Made by a program: the position numbers and the translations under genes
Assembly (NCBI RefSeq): GCF_030409325.1
Contig: NZ_JAUFPR010000008.1
Coordinates: 248,001-312,000 of the forward strand
From: Mucilaginibacter aquaedulcis
Lineage (GTDB): Bacteria; Bacteroidota; Bacteroidia; Sphingobacteriales; Sphingobacteriaceae
DNA: 64,000 bases
Direction of reading: 5' to 3'
The notes under the pieces: generated by a model
Databases searched by the model: none
Told to the model about the DNA's origin: nothing
The model's input: the letters and a program-made list of their open reading frames with translations, nothing else
Part shown: positions 41,720-51,156 of the stretch, piece by piece
Layout of the letters: each line of letters opens with the position of its first letter
Position numbering within the stretch: position 1 is the first letter of the stretch

Positions 41720-44700
41720 ATGAATAAATTTTTACAAAAGTGTTTATGGCTTTTAATGTTTGTTGCCGTAAGTTCAAGTGCGCAAACGCTTAAAATTACC
41801 GGTAAAGTAACAGCAAAAGATGATAATGGCCCACTTCCTGGAGTGAGCGTAGTTGTTAAAGGTACCACTACAGGTACCATGACCAACGGCAATGGTGATT
41901 TTACAATAACTGTACCTAACAAAAACAGCATATTAACCTTTAGCTTTATTGGATATACAAAGCGAGAGTCAACTATACCTGCAAATGGAAACCTGATTGT
42001 GAGCCTTGATCCTGATAGCAGACAGCTACAGGAGGTAGTGGTAACCACAGCCTTGGGTATTAAACGTAAGGCTAAGGAACTTGGATATGCTACCCAATCA
42101 GTTTCTGGGAAAGACTTAACAAAAAGTAAACCTACTAACTTAGCCGCCGGGCTTTCTGGTAAAGTTGCCGGTTTACAAATTAACCAGGCAAACAACCAGA
42201 TTGATGCGGGAGACCAGATCAGGGTTGTATTGCGTGGCAACAGATCATTTGTTGGTAATAACCAGGCGCTTTTAGTTGTTGACGGGGTAACTACAGATTT
42301 GAGTTACATGAACTCTATTAACCCGAACGATATTGAAAGTGTTAACGTGTTGAAAGGTGCCAATGCGGCAGCGCTTTATGGTTCGGCAGCCTCAAATGGT
42401 GTAATATTAGTTACAACTAAGAAAGGTCAGTCTGAAGGTGGCGGATCAATTACCTTCACTAACACCACCATGCTTAACAAATTATCTTATTTCCCTAAAC
42501 TGCAAAACCAGTTTGGTGGCGGTACTGATGCAGATGCCTTTGGTTTTCCACAGTTTACTCCTTTTGAAAATCAAAACTTTGGCGACCGTTATGACGGCAG
42601 CGTTAGAGGGATAGGTCGCCCGTTGCCAGATGGCAGCATGCAAATGGTAACCTATTCAGATAGGGCAAATGAAAAGAAAGACTTTTTTGATACCGGTCTT
42701 GACGAACAAAACGATCTGACTTATTCTGGTGGTGATGAAAAAGGTTCGGTTTTTATAAACGCTCAACGTGTAGACAGTAAAGGTACCACACCTGGTGATA
42801 AATCTAACAGGACATCGTTCCGTATCAATGGAACACGTAACTACAAAAACCTGAGTGCTAATTACTCTATTGATTATAGCCAACGTAACTACAATAAATC
42901 ATACAATCAGGTTTATAATAACGTAATCAACACACCATCTGAAATTCCGTTGTCTCAATATTCAGACCTGCATTCTTTATATGGTGATCCCAATAACTTT
43001 TATAATGATTATTACCAGAGCCCCTATCAGGGTTTACAGCTTCAGCGTCAAAATGAACGTAAGGATGCATTGTTAGGTAACTTGTCATTAAACTATAAAG
43101 TAAATGATTGGTTAAGCTTATTGGTGCGTGGTGGTATCAGTACTTCAACAATTGTAGGTAAATATACCCAGGCTGCTTTTACCTATTCTGATTTTGCAAA
43201 AGCAAGCGGAAAAGCAATTGCTGCGAATAATGGTCAGGCTTCTGAGAGTGATTACGATCAGTTTAAAAGCCGTTATAACGGAGATTTTCTTGCTACGTTT
43301 GACAAAAAACTGAGCAAAGATTTTTCGTTAAAATTTATTGCCGGTGCGCAGTATATTGATAATTCTCAACAAGATATTGGGGTAGGAGCAAGCACTTTAG
43401 TAATACCTGACTTATATAATGTTGGTAACGTATTGGGGGTTCCAAATGCCTCCGAAAGCATATCTCACTCTCGCCAATTTGGTGTATTTGGGGATTTAAC
43501 GTTGGGTTATAAAGATTATTTATTCTTACATGCAACAGGCAGGGAAGATACTGATTCAAGGCTGTCAAAAGATAATCGCTCATTCTTTTATCCTTCTGTA
43601 GATGCATCTTTTATATTTACAGATGCTATACCGGCATTAAAAAATAATGCTATCCTATCTTCAGGTAAATTAAGAGCAGGTATCTCCAAAGTGTATATGG
43701 TTCAGATAGATCCTTACACGCTGCAATCTACGTTTGCAACAGGAAGCGGTTTCCCTTATGGTAATACAGCTGGGTTTTCAGTTGGTAACATAGTTTACGA
43801 TCCTAACTTAAAACCAGAGCAAACCGTAGCAAAAGAAATAGGTCTTGATTTAGGATTTTTAAATAACCGCATAACACTTGAAACATCTTATTACTATGAA
43901 GTAACTAAAGATCAGGAAATAAAAACTGGTATTAACATATCCAATTCAACCGGTTTTTCAAACGCTGTTATTAATACCGGAAGTGGTATTAATAAAGGAT
44001 ATGAGATAGCCATAGCGGCATCTCCGATCGTTTCTTTAAACAATGGTTTTAAATGGAATATGAGCATTAATTTTTCTCATAATCAAAACAAAGCCACTTC
44101 TTTATACCAGGGCCTGAATCAACTTAGTATTGGTAGCAGTAACTATATCGTAGTGGGAGAATCTTACCCTCGTTTATTAGGAACTGATTATGTAAGGGAT
44201 CCTCAGGGTCGTGTTGTAGTTAATGGTACAACAGGTTTACCATCGGTAGCTAACGCATTGAAAGATTTTGGCCAAACAAATCCTAAGAATATCATAGGTG
44301 CTACCACCAGTTTCTCGTTTAAAAACTTCACATTGTCAGGAACTGCCGAACTTAGAAGCGGAGCCGTATTTTACAATGGAATTGCCAGCACACTTGATTT
44401 CTCGGGAGTAAGCTATACCTCGGCAGAGGGAGGCAGAGAGCGCTTTGTATATCCAAACTCAGTAATACAAACATCACCTGGCGTATATACACCTAATACC
44501 AATATCACTACCAACACTGGTGGCGGCGGTTTTTGGGCAGATGGTATCCGCAATAATGTAATGTCAAACTACGTAGTCAGTGCCGATTTTATTAAGATCA
44601 GAGAATTGTCTTTAAATTATGATGTACCTGCGAGTTTCTTAAGAGGAATTAAATTCGTGAAAAAGGCCAGCATTGCATTGGTAGGCAGGAACCTGTTTAT

Positions 44701-44833
44701 GTTCAGGCCTAAGTCTAACATTTATACAGATCCGGAAATAAACGTAGGTACAGATAATGCGCAGGGTTACAATAACCTTAACCAAACTCCGCCAACACGT
44801 ATATATGGTTTTACCGCAAGCATTACCCTATAA
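41720..44833 (+). CDS. SusC-family TonB-dependent outer-membrane transporter (second locus)
   Basis: A 1037-residue transporter with a signal peptide (cleavage expected after SSSAQ, about residue 22), a CarboxypepD_reg-like domain (ITGKVTAKDDNGPLPGVSVV), the plug (GLSGKVAGLQINQ, LLVVDGVTTDL, AALYGSAASNGVILVTTKKG) and a beta-barrel ending YGFTASITL. It is a different subtype from the first SusC (VTTALGIKRKAKELGYATQ after the first domain). It works with the SusD-like lipoprotein 14 bp downstream. The substrate is unknown, as no degrading enzyme is adjacent. Confidence 0.95.
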   Translation: MNKFLQKCLWLLMFVAVSSSAQTLKITGKVTAKDDNGPLPGVSVVVKGTTTGTMTNGNGDFTITVPNKNSILTFSFIGYTKRESTIPANGNLIVSLDPDSRQLQEVVVTTALGIKRKAKELGYATQSVSGKDLTKSKPTNLAAGLSGKVAGLQINQANNQIDAGDQIRVVLRGNRSFVGNNQALLVVDGVTTDLSYMNSINPNDIESVNVLKGANAAALYGSAASNGVILVTTKKGQSEGGGSITFTNTTMLNKLSYFPKLQNQFGGGTDADAFGFPQFTPFENQNFGDRYDGSVRGIGRPLPDGSMQMVTYSDRANEKKDFFDTGLDEQNDLTYSGGDEKGSVFINAQRVDSKGTTPGDKSNRTSFRINGTRNYKNLSANYSIDYSQRNYNKSYNQVYNNVINTPSEIPLSQYSDLHSLYGDPNNFYNDYYQSPYQGLQLQRQNERKDALLGNLSLNYKVNDWLSLLVRGGISTSTIVGKYTQAAFTYSDFAKASGKAIAANNGQASESDYDQFKSRYNGDFLATFDKKLSKDFSLKFIAGAQYIDNSQQDIGVGASTLVIPDLYNVGNVLGVPNASESISHSRQFGVFGDLTLGYKDYLFLHATGREDTDSRLSKDNRSFFYPSVDASFIFTDAIPALKNNAILSSGKLRAGISKVYMVQIDPYTLQSTFATGSGFPYGNTAGFSVGNIVYDPNLKPEQTVAKEIGLDLGFLNNRITLETSYYYEVTKDQEIKTGINISNSTGFSNAVINTGSGINKGYEIAIAASPIVSLNNGFKWNMSINFSHNQNKATSLYQGLNQLSIGSSNYIVVGESYPRLLGTDYVRDPQGRVVVNGTTGLPSVANALKDFGQTNPKNIIGATTSFSFKNFTLSGTAELRSGAVFYNGIASTLDFSGVSYTSAEGGRERFVYPNSVIQTSPGVYTPNTNITTNTGGGGFWADGIRNNVMSNYVVSADFIKIRELSLNYDVPASFLRGIKFVKKASIALVGRNLFMFRPKSNIYTDPEINVGTDNAQGYNNLNQTPPTRIYGFTASITL

Positions 44834-44847
44834 TTTAAACAGAAAAG

Positions 44848-46398
44848 ATGAAAAGAATATTTACAGTGGCACTTCTTGCGCTCAGTTTGGGTGCCTGCAA
44901 AAAGAGTTTTGATATTAATGACAATCCAAATAACTCTACAAATGCTTATCCGGGTTTAGTATTAACCAATGCGTTAAATACAACAGTATCTTCAACAACA
45001 GGATCTTACGAATTTTATCGTTTTGCGTCACCGTGGATTGGTTATTGGAACTTCAGCGGTAGTGTTTCGGGCTTTTTAGAAGAACGTAGTTATAATATTA
45101 CATCAAACTATGACGGAGCAACGAAAACATGGCCTAACCTATATGATAATCTTGAAGATTATTATTACCTGGAGCAGCAAGGTAAAACACTTAACAAGCC
45201 TTATTTTGTAGCCTTCGCGAAAGCTTTAAAAGCTTATGACTTTCAGTATCTGGTTGATTTTTATGGAAATATTCCATATTCTCAGGCTTTGCAGTCAGTA
45301 AAATTTATTCGCCCCAAGTATGATAAAGACTTAGCCGTTTATGAAGACCTGGCTAAACAGTTAGACAGCGCAGCAACCTTGCTAAAAAGTTCCCCTAAAT
45401 TAGCCAGCAGTGATTTATCTTATGATATTGTGTACGGCGGCGATTTAACCAAATGGGGCAAACTGGTAAATACCATTAAATTACGCCTGTTGCTTCGTCA
45501 AACAGAAATGCCGGGGAGAACAGATTACATCAAGGCGGAAATCGCTAAAATTACAGCAAATGGCTTTGGCTATATTGGTGCCGGTGAAACAGCAAATGTT
45601 CAACCTGGTTATGTTAATAGCAATGGTAAACAAAACCCTTTTTATTCACAATTTGGGTATACCCCGGCTACTGACAAAACCACAACCGGTGGTCATCAAT
45701 ATTATTTAGCGTCAAAATACTCGGTTGATTTTTATCAGAACAATAAAGATGCCCGTTTAGGCAGGTTTTACACCACTATTAACGAGGGTAAGGGAAGTAC
45801 TTACGTAGGCCGTCAATTTGGCCCTACGGCAACCATCAATGATAAGATAGACTCTGTATCTTCTATAGGTCCGGGCCTGGTTGCCTTCCCTTCCGATGCA
45901 ACTAAACCACAACCTATAATTACCGATTTTGAAAGTTTGTTTTTACAGGCCGAGGCCGCTCAAAGAGGTTTAATCAACGGAGATGCCAAAACTTTTTATC
46001 AGGCTGCTATAACACAATCATTTATTGCGCTTGATTTAACAGCGGCCGATGCTGCGGCATATTATAACTCACAACCTGTAGCTAACTGGGATGCACCGGT
46101 TAACGCGGGTACCAGCCTAAGTGCCGAAAATGTAAGTTATGATAATAAGCTTGTTTTGATCATCAAACAGAAATGGGCTTCAATGAACGGATTTAACGAC
46201 ATTGAATCATGGTGTGATTACAGAAGATTAGGGCTTCCGGCTGATATTCCGATATCAAACAATCCGGCTGCCACAACCCGTAAGGTTCCTGTGAGGATGC
46301 CGTACCCGCAAAGTGAATATAACTACAACCCCGATAACGCTTTGGCCGAAGGTACTATAAGCCAATTCACATCAAGGGTGTTCTGGGACGTTAAATAA
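44848..46398 (+). CDS. SusD/RagB-family lipoprotein (second locus)
   Basis: A 516-residue lipoprotein with lipobox LGAC (Cys17) and the SusD_2-like pattern: an N-terminal NDNPNNSTNAYPGLVL, an internal KALKAYDFQYLVDFYGNIPYSQAL-type helix region (about residues 126-150) and C-terminal RMPYPQSEYNYN. It pairs with the SusC just upstream as the surface lid. The subtype (SusD_2) is often found without nearby polysaccharide hydrolases, from general knowledge. Confidence 0.93.
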   Translation: MKRIFTVALLALSLGACKKSFDINDNPNNSTNAYPGLVLTNALNTTVSSTTGSYEFYRFASPWIGYWNFSGSVSGFLEERSYNITSNYDGATKTWPNLYDNLEDYYYLEQQGKTLNKPYFVAFAKALKAYDFQYLVDFYGNIPYSQALQSVKFIRPKYDKDLAVYEDLAKQLDSAATLLKSSPKLASSDLSYDIVYGGDLTKWGKLVNTIKLRLLLRQTEMPGRTDYIKAEIAKITANGFGYIGAGETANVQPGYVNSNGKQNPFYSQFGYTPATDKTTTGGHQYYLASKYSVDFYQNNKDARLGRFYTTINEGKGSTYVGRQFGPTATINDKIDSVSSIGPGLVAFPSDATKPQPIITDFESLFLQAEAAQRGLINGDAKTFYQAAITQSFIALDLTAADAAAYYNSQPVANWDAPVNAGTSLSAENVSYDNKLVLIIKQKWASMNGFNDIESWCDYRRLGLPADIPISNNPAATTRKVPVRMPYPQSEYNYNPDNALAEGTISQFTSRVFWDVK

Positions 46399-46418
46399 TA
46401 ATTGAAAATTTTACAAGA

Positions 46419-46946
46419 ATGAGGATGAAAAAGAACAGTGTATTAAAATGCCTGATGCCTTTACTGGCTACGGTTTTATTGGCTTCCTGCAAGGATAGTC
46501 TTCCACAACCCGATTTTACAAAAGATACCCCTATAGTTGAATTGCCAACAGCCAGTCTGGCAGGCAATGGTGGTGGAAATTCTATGGATGTAAAGGCAGC
46601 GGTACAAGCTACCCCATATGATTATTACATATATGTAAACTATGCTGCACCAAACGCAAATCCAGCTGATGTAGCAGTTACAATGGCGGTTGATACAGCC
46701 GTTTTAAATAAGTTTAACAAAGCCAATGGGAAATCATACCCATTACTGCCTGCAGCAGATTATACGTTGTCAAACAAAATAACTATCCCGGCGGGTGAAA
46801 GGAAGGTAAAATACCCTATTAAATTTAATACAAACCTAATGGACCCTAAAGTTACCTATGCATTGCCACTGAAAATTGTTGATGCTTCAGGAGTTACCGT
46901 AAGTGGTAATTTCGGAACGTTGAATTTGTTAGTGAATGCCAAGTAA
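46419..46946 (+). CDS. DUF1735 domain lipoprotein
   Basis: A 175-residue lipoprotein with lipobox LASC (Cys24), followed by a single beta-sandwich-like domain resembling the DUF1735 (BT_3987-like) N-terminal domain: VAVTMAVDTAVLNKFN, YPLLPAADYTLSNKITIPAGE and TYALPLKIVDASG. Proteins with this domain often accompany SusC/SusD and are thought to bind ligands at the cell surface. It is the last gene of the operon, 20 bp after susD, with a terminator right behind. Confidence 0.88.
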   Translation: MRMKKNSVLKCLMPLLATVLLASCKDSLPQPDFTKDTPIVELPTASLAGNGGGNSMDVKAAVQATPYDYYIYVNYAAPNANPADVAVTMAVDTAVLNKFNKANGKSYPLLPAADYTLSNKITIPAGERKVKYPIKFNTNLMDPKVTYALPLKIVDASGVTVSGNFGTLNLLVNAK

Positions 46947-46958
46947 AATAATAAATTG

Positions 46959-46995
46959 AATAAAGGGGTGTCTGATTTTCAGATGCCCCTTTATT
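46959..46995 (+). terminator. Intrinsic terminator of the second susCD operon
   Basis: A 17-bp stem (AATAAAGGGGTGTCTGA against TCAGATGCCCCTTTATT, wobble or mismatch at two positions) with a 3-base loop, directly after the DUF1735 gene. Confidence 0.88.
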
Positions 46996-47429
46996 ATATA
47001 GACATTGATGAGATCATTAATCCTTGAATTCAACTTTGAAATTTAATGCCCTAACTGTATTCATTGGTTAAATTAAACTCAGCGTTTACCGCAAATTTCA
47101 ATCGCCTGAATCTATAAATCTGCCCAATAGGTTATTTAATTTTTTGATCTCTCCTCAAAAAATGATTGACAAGTCCCATCCTGCGAGCCTGGTAAATCTT
47201 TACTCCAATTGATTCACCTATTGGAGCTTCTCCACTGATCAATATATATTGAAATTGTTGAACGGTTCATTCATTGAACGATTGCTGCCATTATTTTAAA
47301 GACAGAATTGGTTGATATGGCGGTAATAAGGAGCAACTGCCATATAATCAAATTATTAATTTCTGATTTGAGCTTGATTTTACTTATTTGATATAAGCAT
47401 AAGCAGCCATGAATTTCGTTAACAAAAAC
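46996..47429. other. Intergenic region without recognised gene
   Basis: About 430 bases of AT-rich sequence between the operon terminator and the tRNA terminator. A 61-codon minus-strand frame (47271-47456) runs into the tRNA terminator and has no family resemblance. Nothing else is recognised. Confidence 0.6.
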
Positions 47430-47467
47430 AAAAAAGCCTGCTACAACTAAATGCAACAGGCTTTTTT
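47430..47467 (-). terminator. Terminator downstream of tRNA-Met
   Basis: An 11-bp stem AAAAAAGCCTG / CAGGCTTTTTT with a 16-base loop that can pair partly. It lies 5 bases beyond the 3' end of the minus-strand tRNA and ends in T-rich sequence on that strand. Confidence 0.85.
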
Positions 47468-47471
47468 CAAG

Positions 47472-47545
47472 TAGCGGGGAGCAGGATCGAACTGCCGACC
47501 TTAGGGTTATGAATCCTACGCTCTAACCATCTGAGCTACCCCGCC
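47472..47545 (-). tRNA. tRNA-Met (CAT anticodon)
   Basis: A 74-base cloverleaf on the minus strand: acceptor GGCGGGG pairs with CCCCGCT (G-T at the end), D arm GCTCAGATGGTTAGAGC, anticodon loop TTCATAA with CAT, T arm GGCAG-TTCGATC-CTGCT and discriminator A. CCA is not encoded. The pair closing the anticodon stem is an A-C mismatch. The terminal G-T pair and lack of a C1-A72 mismatch point to elongator Met (or a CAT tRNA modified to read Ile) rather than an initiator. Confidence 0.93.
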
Positions 47546-47886
47546 GTTTTATTAAGAATATGGTTCTCCCTAAAAAGGATTGCAAATATAGCAGAAATTC
47601 GTTTTACTTTTAAAAAATATTAAATTTTATGCATCAATCTGCTAATCAGATATATAATTACTAATTGGAGCGTGTTTTTACGGGTTTGTATGTGTTTAGG
47701 TGTTGATTTGCTGGTAGGCTTGCTTTTATTTGCATGTCAAAATAGCGGTTTTACGCATTATTTTGTGGGTTTGTAAGGGCGTTAACAATCGGTAGGTCTA
47801 AAAAGTTTGGATATATAATAGAAATTCGTTTTCTTTAGAAAAAATGCTAACATTTACGGCTTTACAGCCTACAAGTATAAACCCCA
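47546..47886. other. 341-bp intergenic region between tRNA-Met and the START-like gene
   Basis: Contains a candidate tRNA promoter at 47583-47590 and a direct repeat of AGAAATTCGTTTT (47593-47605 and 47820-47832), the second copy with similar flanks. No reading frame is supported. Confidence 0.6.
47583..47590 (-). promoter_or_regulatory. Candidate -7 element of the tRNA-Met gene
   Basis: The minus strand reads TATATTTG, a TAnnTTTG match, 37 bases upstream of the tRNA 5' end. A clear -33 TTG is not visible. Confidence 0.45.
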
Positions 47887-48267
47887 ATGTCCGAGAAAAA
47901 GAAATTTGTTATTGAGTATGAGATAAAATCATCTCCCAGAATACTGTTCCCATTTTTAAATGAGCCTAATGGCTTGGCGCAGTGGTTTGCTGATGATGTG
48001 AACATAAGAGACCAGGTTTATACATTTATCTGGGATGGCGAACCGCAAAAAGCAAAGCTGCTTATTATAAAAGAAAATAAACTGGTTAGGTTTAAGTGGG
48101 TTGAGGATGATCCGCAGTTTTATTTTGAAATGGAAATTCTGCAGGATGAACTTACCAATGATGTGGCATTAAGCATCACTGATTTTGCCACTGAAGATGC
48201 CATTGCCGAGCGCAAGCTGATATGGGATAACCAGATCGAATACCTCATCAGTACATTGGGTGCTTAA
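47887..48267 (+). CDS. START-like domain protein
   Basis: A 126-residue protein of the SRPBCC/START-like fold common in Bacteroidota, with the N-terminal FVIEYEIKSSPRILFPFLNEPNGLAQWF and the strand pattern VYTFIWDGEPQKAKLL and LVRFKWVEDD. It resembles AHSA1-type proteins and probably binds a hydrophobic ligand or partner protein. No catalytic motif is seen. It lies about 100 bases upstream of the LptF/G-like permease gene. Confidence 0.88.
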   Translation: MSEKKKFVIEYEIKSSPRILFPFLNEPNGLAQWFADDVNIRDQVYTFIWDGEPQKAKLLIIKENKLVRFKWVEDDPQFYFEMEILQDELTNDVALSITDFATEDAIAERKLIWDNQIEYLISTLGA

Positions 48268-48284
48268 GGGAACTTAATTTTAGC

Positions 48285-48292
48285 TAATTTTG
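48285..48292 (+). promoter_or_regulatory. Candidate -7 element for the LptF/G permease gene
   Basis: TAATTTTG matches TAnnTTTG 81 bases before the ATG at 48374. The nearest upstream TTG (48256-48258) is 26 bases away, more than usual. Confidence 0.3.
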
Positions 48293-48373
48293 TATGGTGA
48301 ATTACTTTTTGTGCGTTAATGAAGGTTAGCGGGTTCAAAAGGTAATTTACGCCTGTTAATACAAATTGTGCTG

Positions 48374-49804
48374 ATGAAAAAGATACATCTTTTACTACTA
48401 AAATCATTTATAAGGCCTTTCGTAGTTACGCTTTTCATCGTAATGTTTGTATTGTTGATGTTGTTTTTATTTAAATACATCGATGATCTGATAGGCAAAG
48501 GATTTGCCTGGTATACCATACTGGAGCTTATGATGTACAACTCGGCCACTAATGTGGCTATGGCCCTGCCTTTGTCCGTACTACTTTCAACCATCATGAC
48601 CTATGGCGCTCTTGGCGAAAATTATGAACTGGTAGCCATCAAAGCAGCGGGTATATCCCTGCGCCGGGCTATGTACCCCATGATCGTTATTGTATCGATA
48701 CTGAGTATTGCAGCATTCTTTTTTTCAGATTATATGTTGCCGGTAGCCAACCTTAAATATTATTCGCTGCTATATGATGCGCGCAAGCAAAAATCGGCCG
48801 ATCTGTTGCCCGAAGGCGTTTTCAGCAATAACTTTACCGGCTATGCCATCCGGGTAAAACACAAAGACCCTGATGGCCAAACACTTCGTGATATTACCAT
48901 ATACCAACGCTCTGCCGATGGCAGTAATACAGATGTAACTATGGCGAAGGAGGGAGTGATGTTCAGAACGATGGGCGATAAATTCCTGGTACTGAAGTTG
49001 AAAAACGGTGTTAGCTACAAAGAATCTAAAGCTGAAGGTGATTTTGACCCAAGACGACAATTACAGCGATTCCGGTTTAAGGAAACTGAGCAGAAGTTTG
49101 ATCTTTCAAGCTTTAAGCTGGCCCGTACCGATGAGAATGAGTTTAAGTCGGCATCACAAATGATGAACTTAAAACAGCTGAAGTTTTTTGTTGATTCTGT
49201 CCAGCAGCAGGTTAACGGCAGTATTGTAGCGAATTATAAACTAATTACCCCCTATATCAAGTACTTTGCACTTCCGGCGAAGCCAACGCAGAAAAAATAC
49301 CTGCCAGCCGATAAGGGTGGGGTGTTAAAAGCCATGAAACCTACAGAACAGGTTATGGCATTATCAAGTACCATGTCAGAAATCAGGTCTGTAAAGGATG
49401 TATTGAAAAACCGTACCGACCGCTACAAGGCCGATTCTATGACCATACGCCGTTATGCCTCTGAAGTACAAAAAAAATTCACGCTTTCTGCAGCCTGTAT
49501 AGCTTTGTTTTTAATTGGAGCCCCATTGGGTGCTATTATACGTAAAGGCGGATTGGGTTTGCCGGTAGTAATTTCGGTGATCTTTTTCCTCATATATTAT
49601 ATCATATCAACCATTGGTGAAAAATCTGTTAAGGCGGGTAATGTATCAACCTTTTTCGGTATGTGGATAGCTATCATAGTGCTTACCCCTATAGGGCTTT
49701 TCCTTTCCTATAAAGCTGCTACTGATTCTGTTATATTTGATATGGAGATATATAAGCGCTTTTTTAATAAATTAATTAAGCGTAAAAGCAACTCAACTGT
49801 ATAA
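48374..49804 (+). CDS. LptF/LptG-family LPS export permease
   Basis: A 476-residue inner-membrane protein with three N-terminal and three C-terminal helices around a central periplasmic domain (about residues 120-360), the YjgP/YjgQ layout. Such permeases work with LptB and LptC to move lipopolysaccharide to the outer membrane. Landmarks are FIRPFVVTLFIVMFVLLMLF, the GENYELVAIKAAGISLRRAM coupling region and the late helix LIGAPLGAIIRKGGLG. The start chosen is the ATG; an upstream GTG adds two codons. It is followed by ribBA after about 145 bases. Confidence 0.93.
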   Translation: MKKIHLLLLKSFIRPFVVTLFIVMFVLLMLFLFKYIDDLIGKGFAWYTILELMMYNSATNVAMALPLSVLLSTIMTYGALGENYELVAIKAAGISLRRAMYPMIVIVSILSIAAFFFSDYMLPVANLKYYSLLYDARKQKSADLLPEGVFSNNFTGYAIRVKHKDPDGQTLRDITIYQRSADGSNTDVTMAKEGVMFRTMGDKFLVLKLKNGVSYKESKAEGDFDPRRQLQRFRFKETEQKFDLSSFKLARTDENEFKSASQMMNLKQLKFFVDSVQQQVNGSIVANYKLITPYIKYFALPAKPTQKKYLPADKGGVLKAMKPTEQVMALSSTMSEIRSVKDVLKNRTDRYKADSMTIRRYASEVQKKFTLSAACIALFLIGAPLGAIIRKGGLGLPVVISVIFFLIYYIISTIGEKSVKAGNVSTFFGMWIAIIVLTPIGLFLSYKAATDSVIFDMEIYKRFFNKLIKRKSNSTV

Positions 49805-49950
49805 GTTATTCGTAATCATGTATATCAGCATTATTTGCAGTTACATGCATTTTACATAATACCGACCAGAATAATTTATATATATCATAAATTTGTTTAT
49901 TATTTAAATACTTATGGCTCATTTATTTGAGCTATCCCAAATTCAATATA

Positions 49951-51156
49951 ATGCTAAATACGATACAGGAAGCCATAGAAGATATAAAAGCCGGTAAAAT
50001 GATCATTGTGGTTGATGATGAGGATCGTGAAAACGAAGGCGATTTTTTAACCGCCGCTCGTAACGCCACGCCCGAAGCTATCAATTTTATGGTTCGTTAT
50101 GGCAGGGGACTGGTGTGCGCGCCAATTACCCAGCAACGTGCCCGCGAACTGGAGCTTGAACCTATGGTTAGTCATAATACAACATCTCACGAAACTAATT
50201 TTACAGTTTCTGTTGATTTACTTGGTCATGGTTGTACCACAGGTATTTCCGCATCTGACCGTTCAAAAACTACCTTGGCGCTGATAGATCCATTAACCAA
50301 ACCCGAAGATCTGGGCAGGCCGGGACATATTTTTCCGCTTATTGCCAAAGATGGAGGTGTACTGCGCAGAACTGGCCATACCGAAGCTGCCATTGACCTG
50401 GCTGTTTTGGCCGGCTTTGAGCCTGCAGGTGTAATATGTGAGATCATGAAGGAGGATGGCGAAATGGCTCGCCTGCCTGATCTGATGATCATGGCTAAAG
50501 AATTTAATCTCAAAATAGTATCTATAAAAGATCTTATTACTTACCGCTTGGGGGCCGAAACATTGGTTAAGAAAGAGGTAACTGTAAAGATGCCTACCCA
50601 ATGGGGGGATTTTGATATGATTGGCTATACCCAACTTGATACCGGCGAAAACCACCTGGCCCTTGTTAAAGGCACCTGGGAGCCCGGTGAGCCTGTTTTG
50701 GTACGTGTACACAGCTCATGTGTTACCGGAGATATTTTTGGCTCATGCCGCTGCGATTGCGGTCCTCAACTGCACAAGGCCATGGAGATGGTTAGCAAAG
50801 AGGGGAAAGGGGTTATAGTTTACATGAACCAGGAAGGCAGGGGCATAGGCCTTATCAATAAATTGAAAGCCTACCAGTTGCAGGAAAATGGATTTGATAC
50901 TGTTGAAGCCAATATTCAATTAGGCTTTAAAGGCGATCAGCGCGATTACGGTATCGGCGCGCAGATATTACGTAGCCTGGGTATTTCAAAAATGCGTTTG
51001 ATGAGCAATAATCCTAAAAAGCGTGCCGGCCTTATCGGTTACGGTTTGGAAATTGTTGAGAACGTGCCAATTGAAATAGCATCAAACCCGCACAACGAAT
51101 TATATTTACGTACCAAGAGAGATAAAATGGATCACGCCATCATGCGCGATCATTAA
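49951..51156 (+). CDS. ribBA: Bifunctional 3,4-dihydroxy-2-butanone 4-phosphate synthase / GTP cyclohydrolase II
   Basis: Makes two riboflavin precursors: DHBP from ribulose 5-phosphate and the pyrimidine from GTP. The 401-residue protein has an N-terminal RibB domain (VVDDEDRENEGDF near residue 20, then GHTEAAIDLAVLAG) and a C-terminal RibA domain with the zinc Cys residues in SSCVTGDIFGSCRCDCGPQL and the catalytic NQEGRGIGLINKLKAYQLQ. The ATG at 49951 starts the family pattern directly; a TTG 24 bases earlier is possible. No FMN riboswitch was recognised in the short leader. Confidence 0.96.
   Translation: MLNTIQEAIEDIKAGKMIIVVDDEDRENEGDFLTAARNATPEAINFMVRYGRGLVCAPITQQRARELELEPMVSHNTTSHETNFTVSVDLLGHGCTTGISASDRSKTTLALIDPLTKPEDLGRPGHIFPLIAKDGGVLRRTGHTEAAIDLAVLAGFEPAGVICEIMKEDGEMARLPDLMIMAKEFNLKIVSIKDLITYRLGAETLVKKEVTVKMPTQWGDFDMIGYTQLDTGENHLALVKGTWEPGEPVLVRVHSSCVTGDIFGSCRCDCGPQLHKAMEMVSKEGKGVIVYMNQEGRGIGLINKLKAYQLQENGFDTVEANIQLGFKGDQRDYGIGAQILRSLGISKMRLMSNNPKKRAGLIGYGLEIVENVPIEIASNPHNELYLRTKRDKMDHAIMRDH

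Noticed and set aside
41710..42240. 176-codon frame antisense to the second susC
   Set aside because: It lies wholly opposite the well-supported SusC signal and plug region; Leu/Pro/Thr-rich translation is the usual shadow of a coding strand.
47271..47456. 61-codon minus-strand frame beside the tRNA
   Set aside because: Begins inside the tRNA terminator hairpin and shows no domain or conservation signal.
49805..49950. FMN riboswitch ahead of ribBA
   Set aside because: The leader is only about 145 bases and has none of the conserved GGGCGGGGTGAAATTCCC-type elements; only a small GCTCA/TGAGC hairpin is seen.
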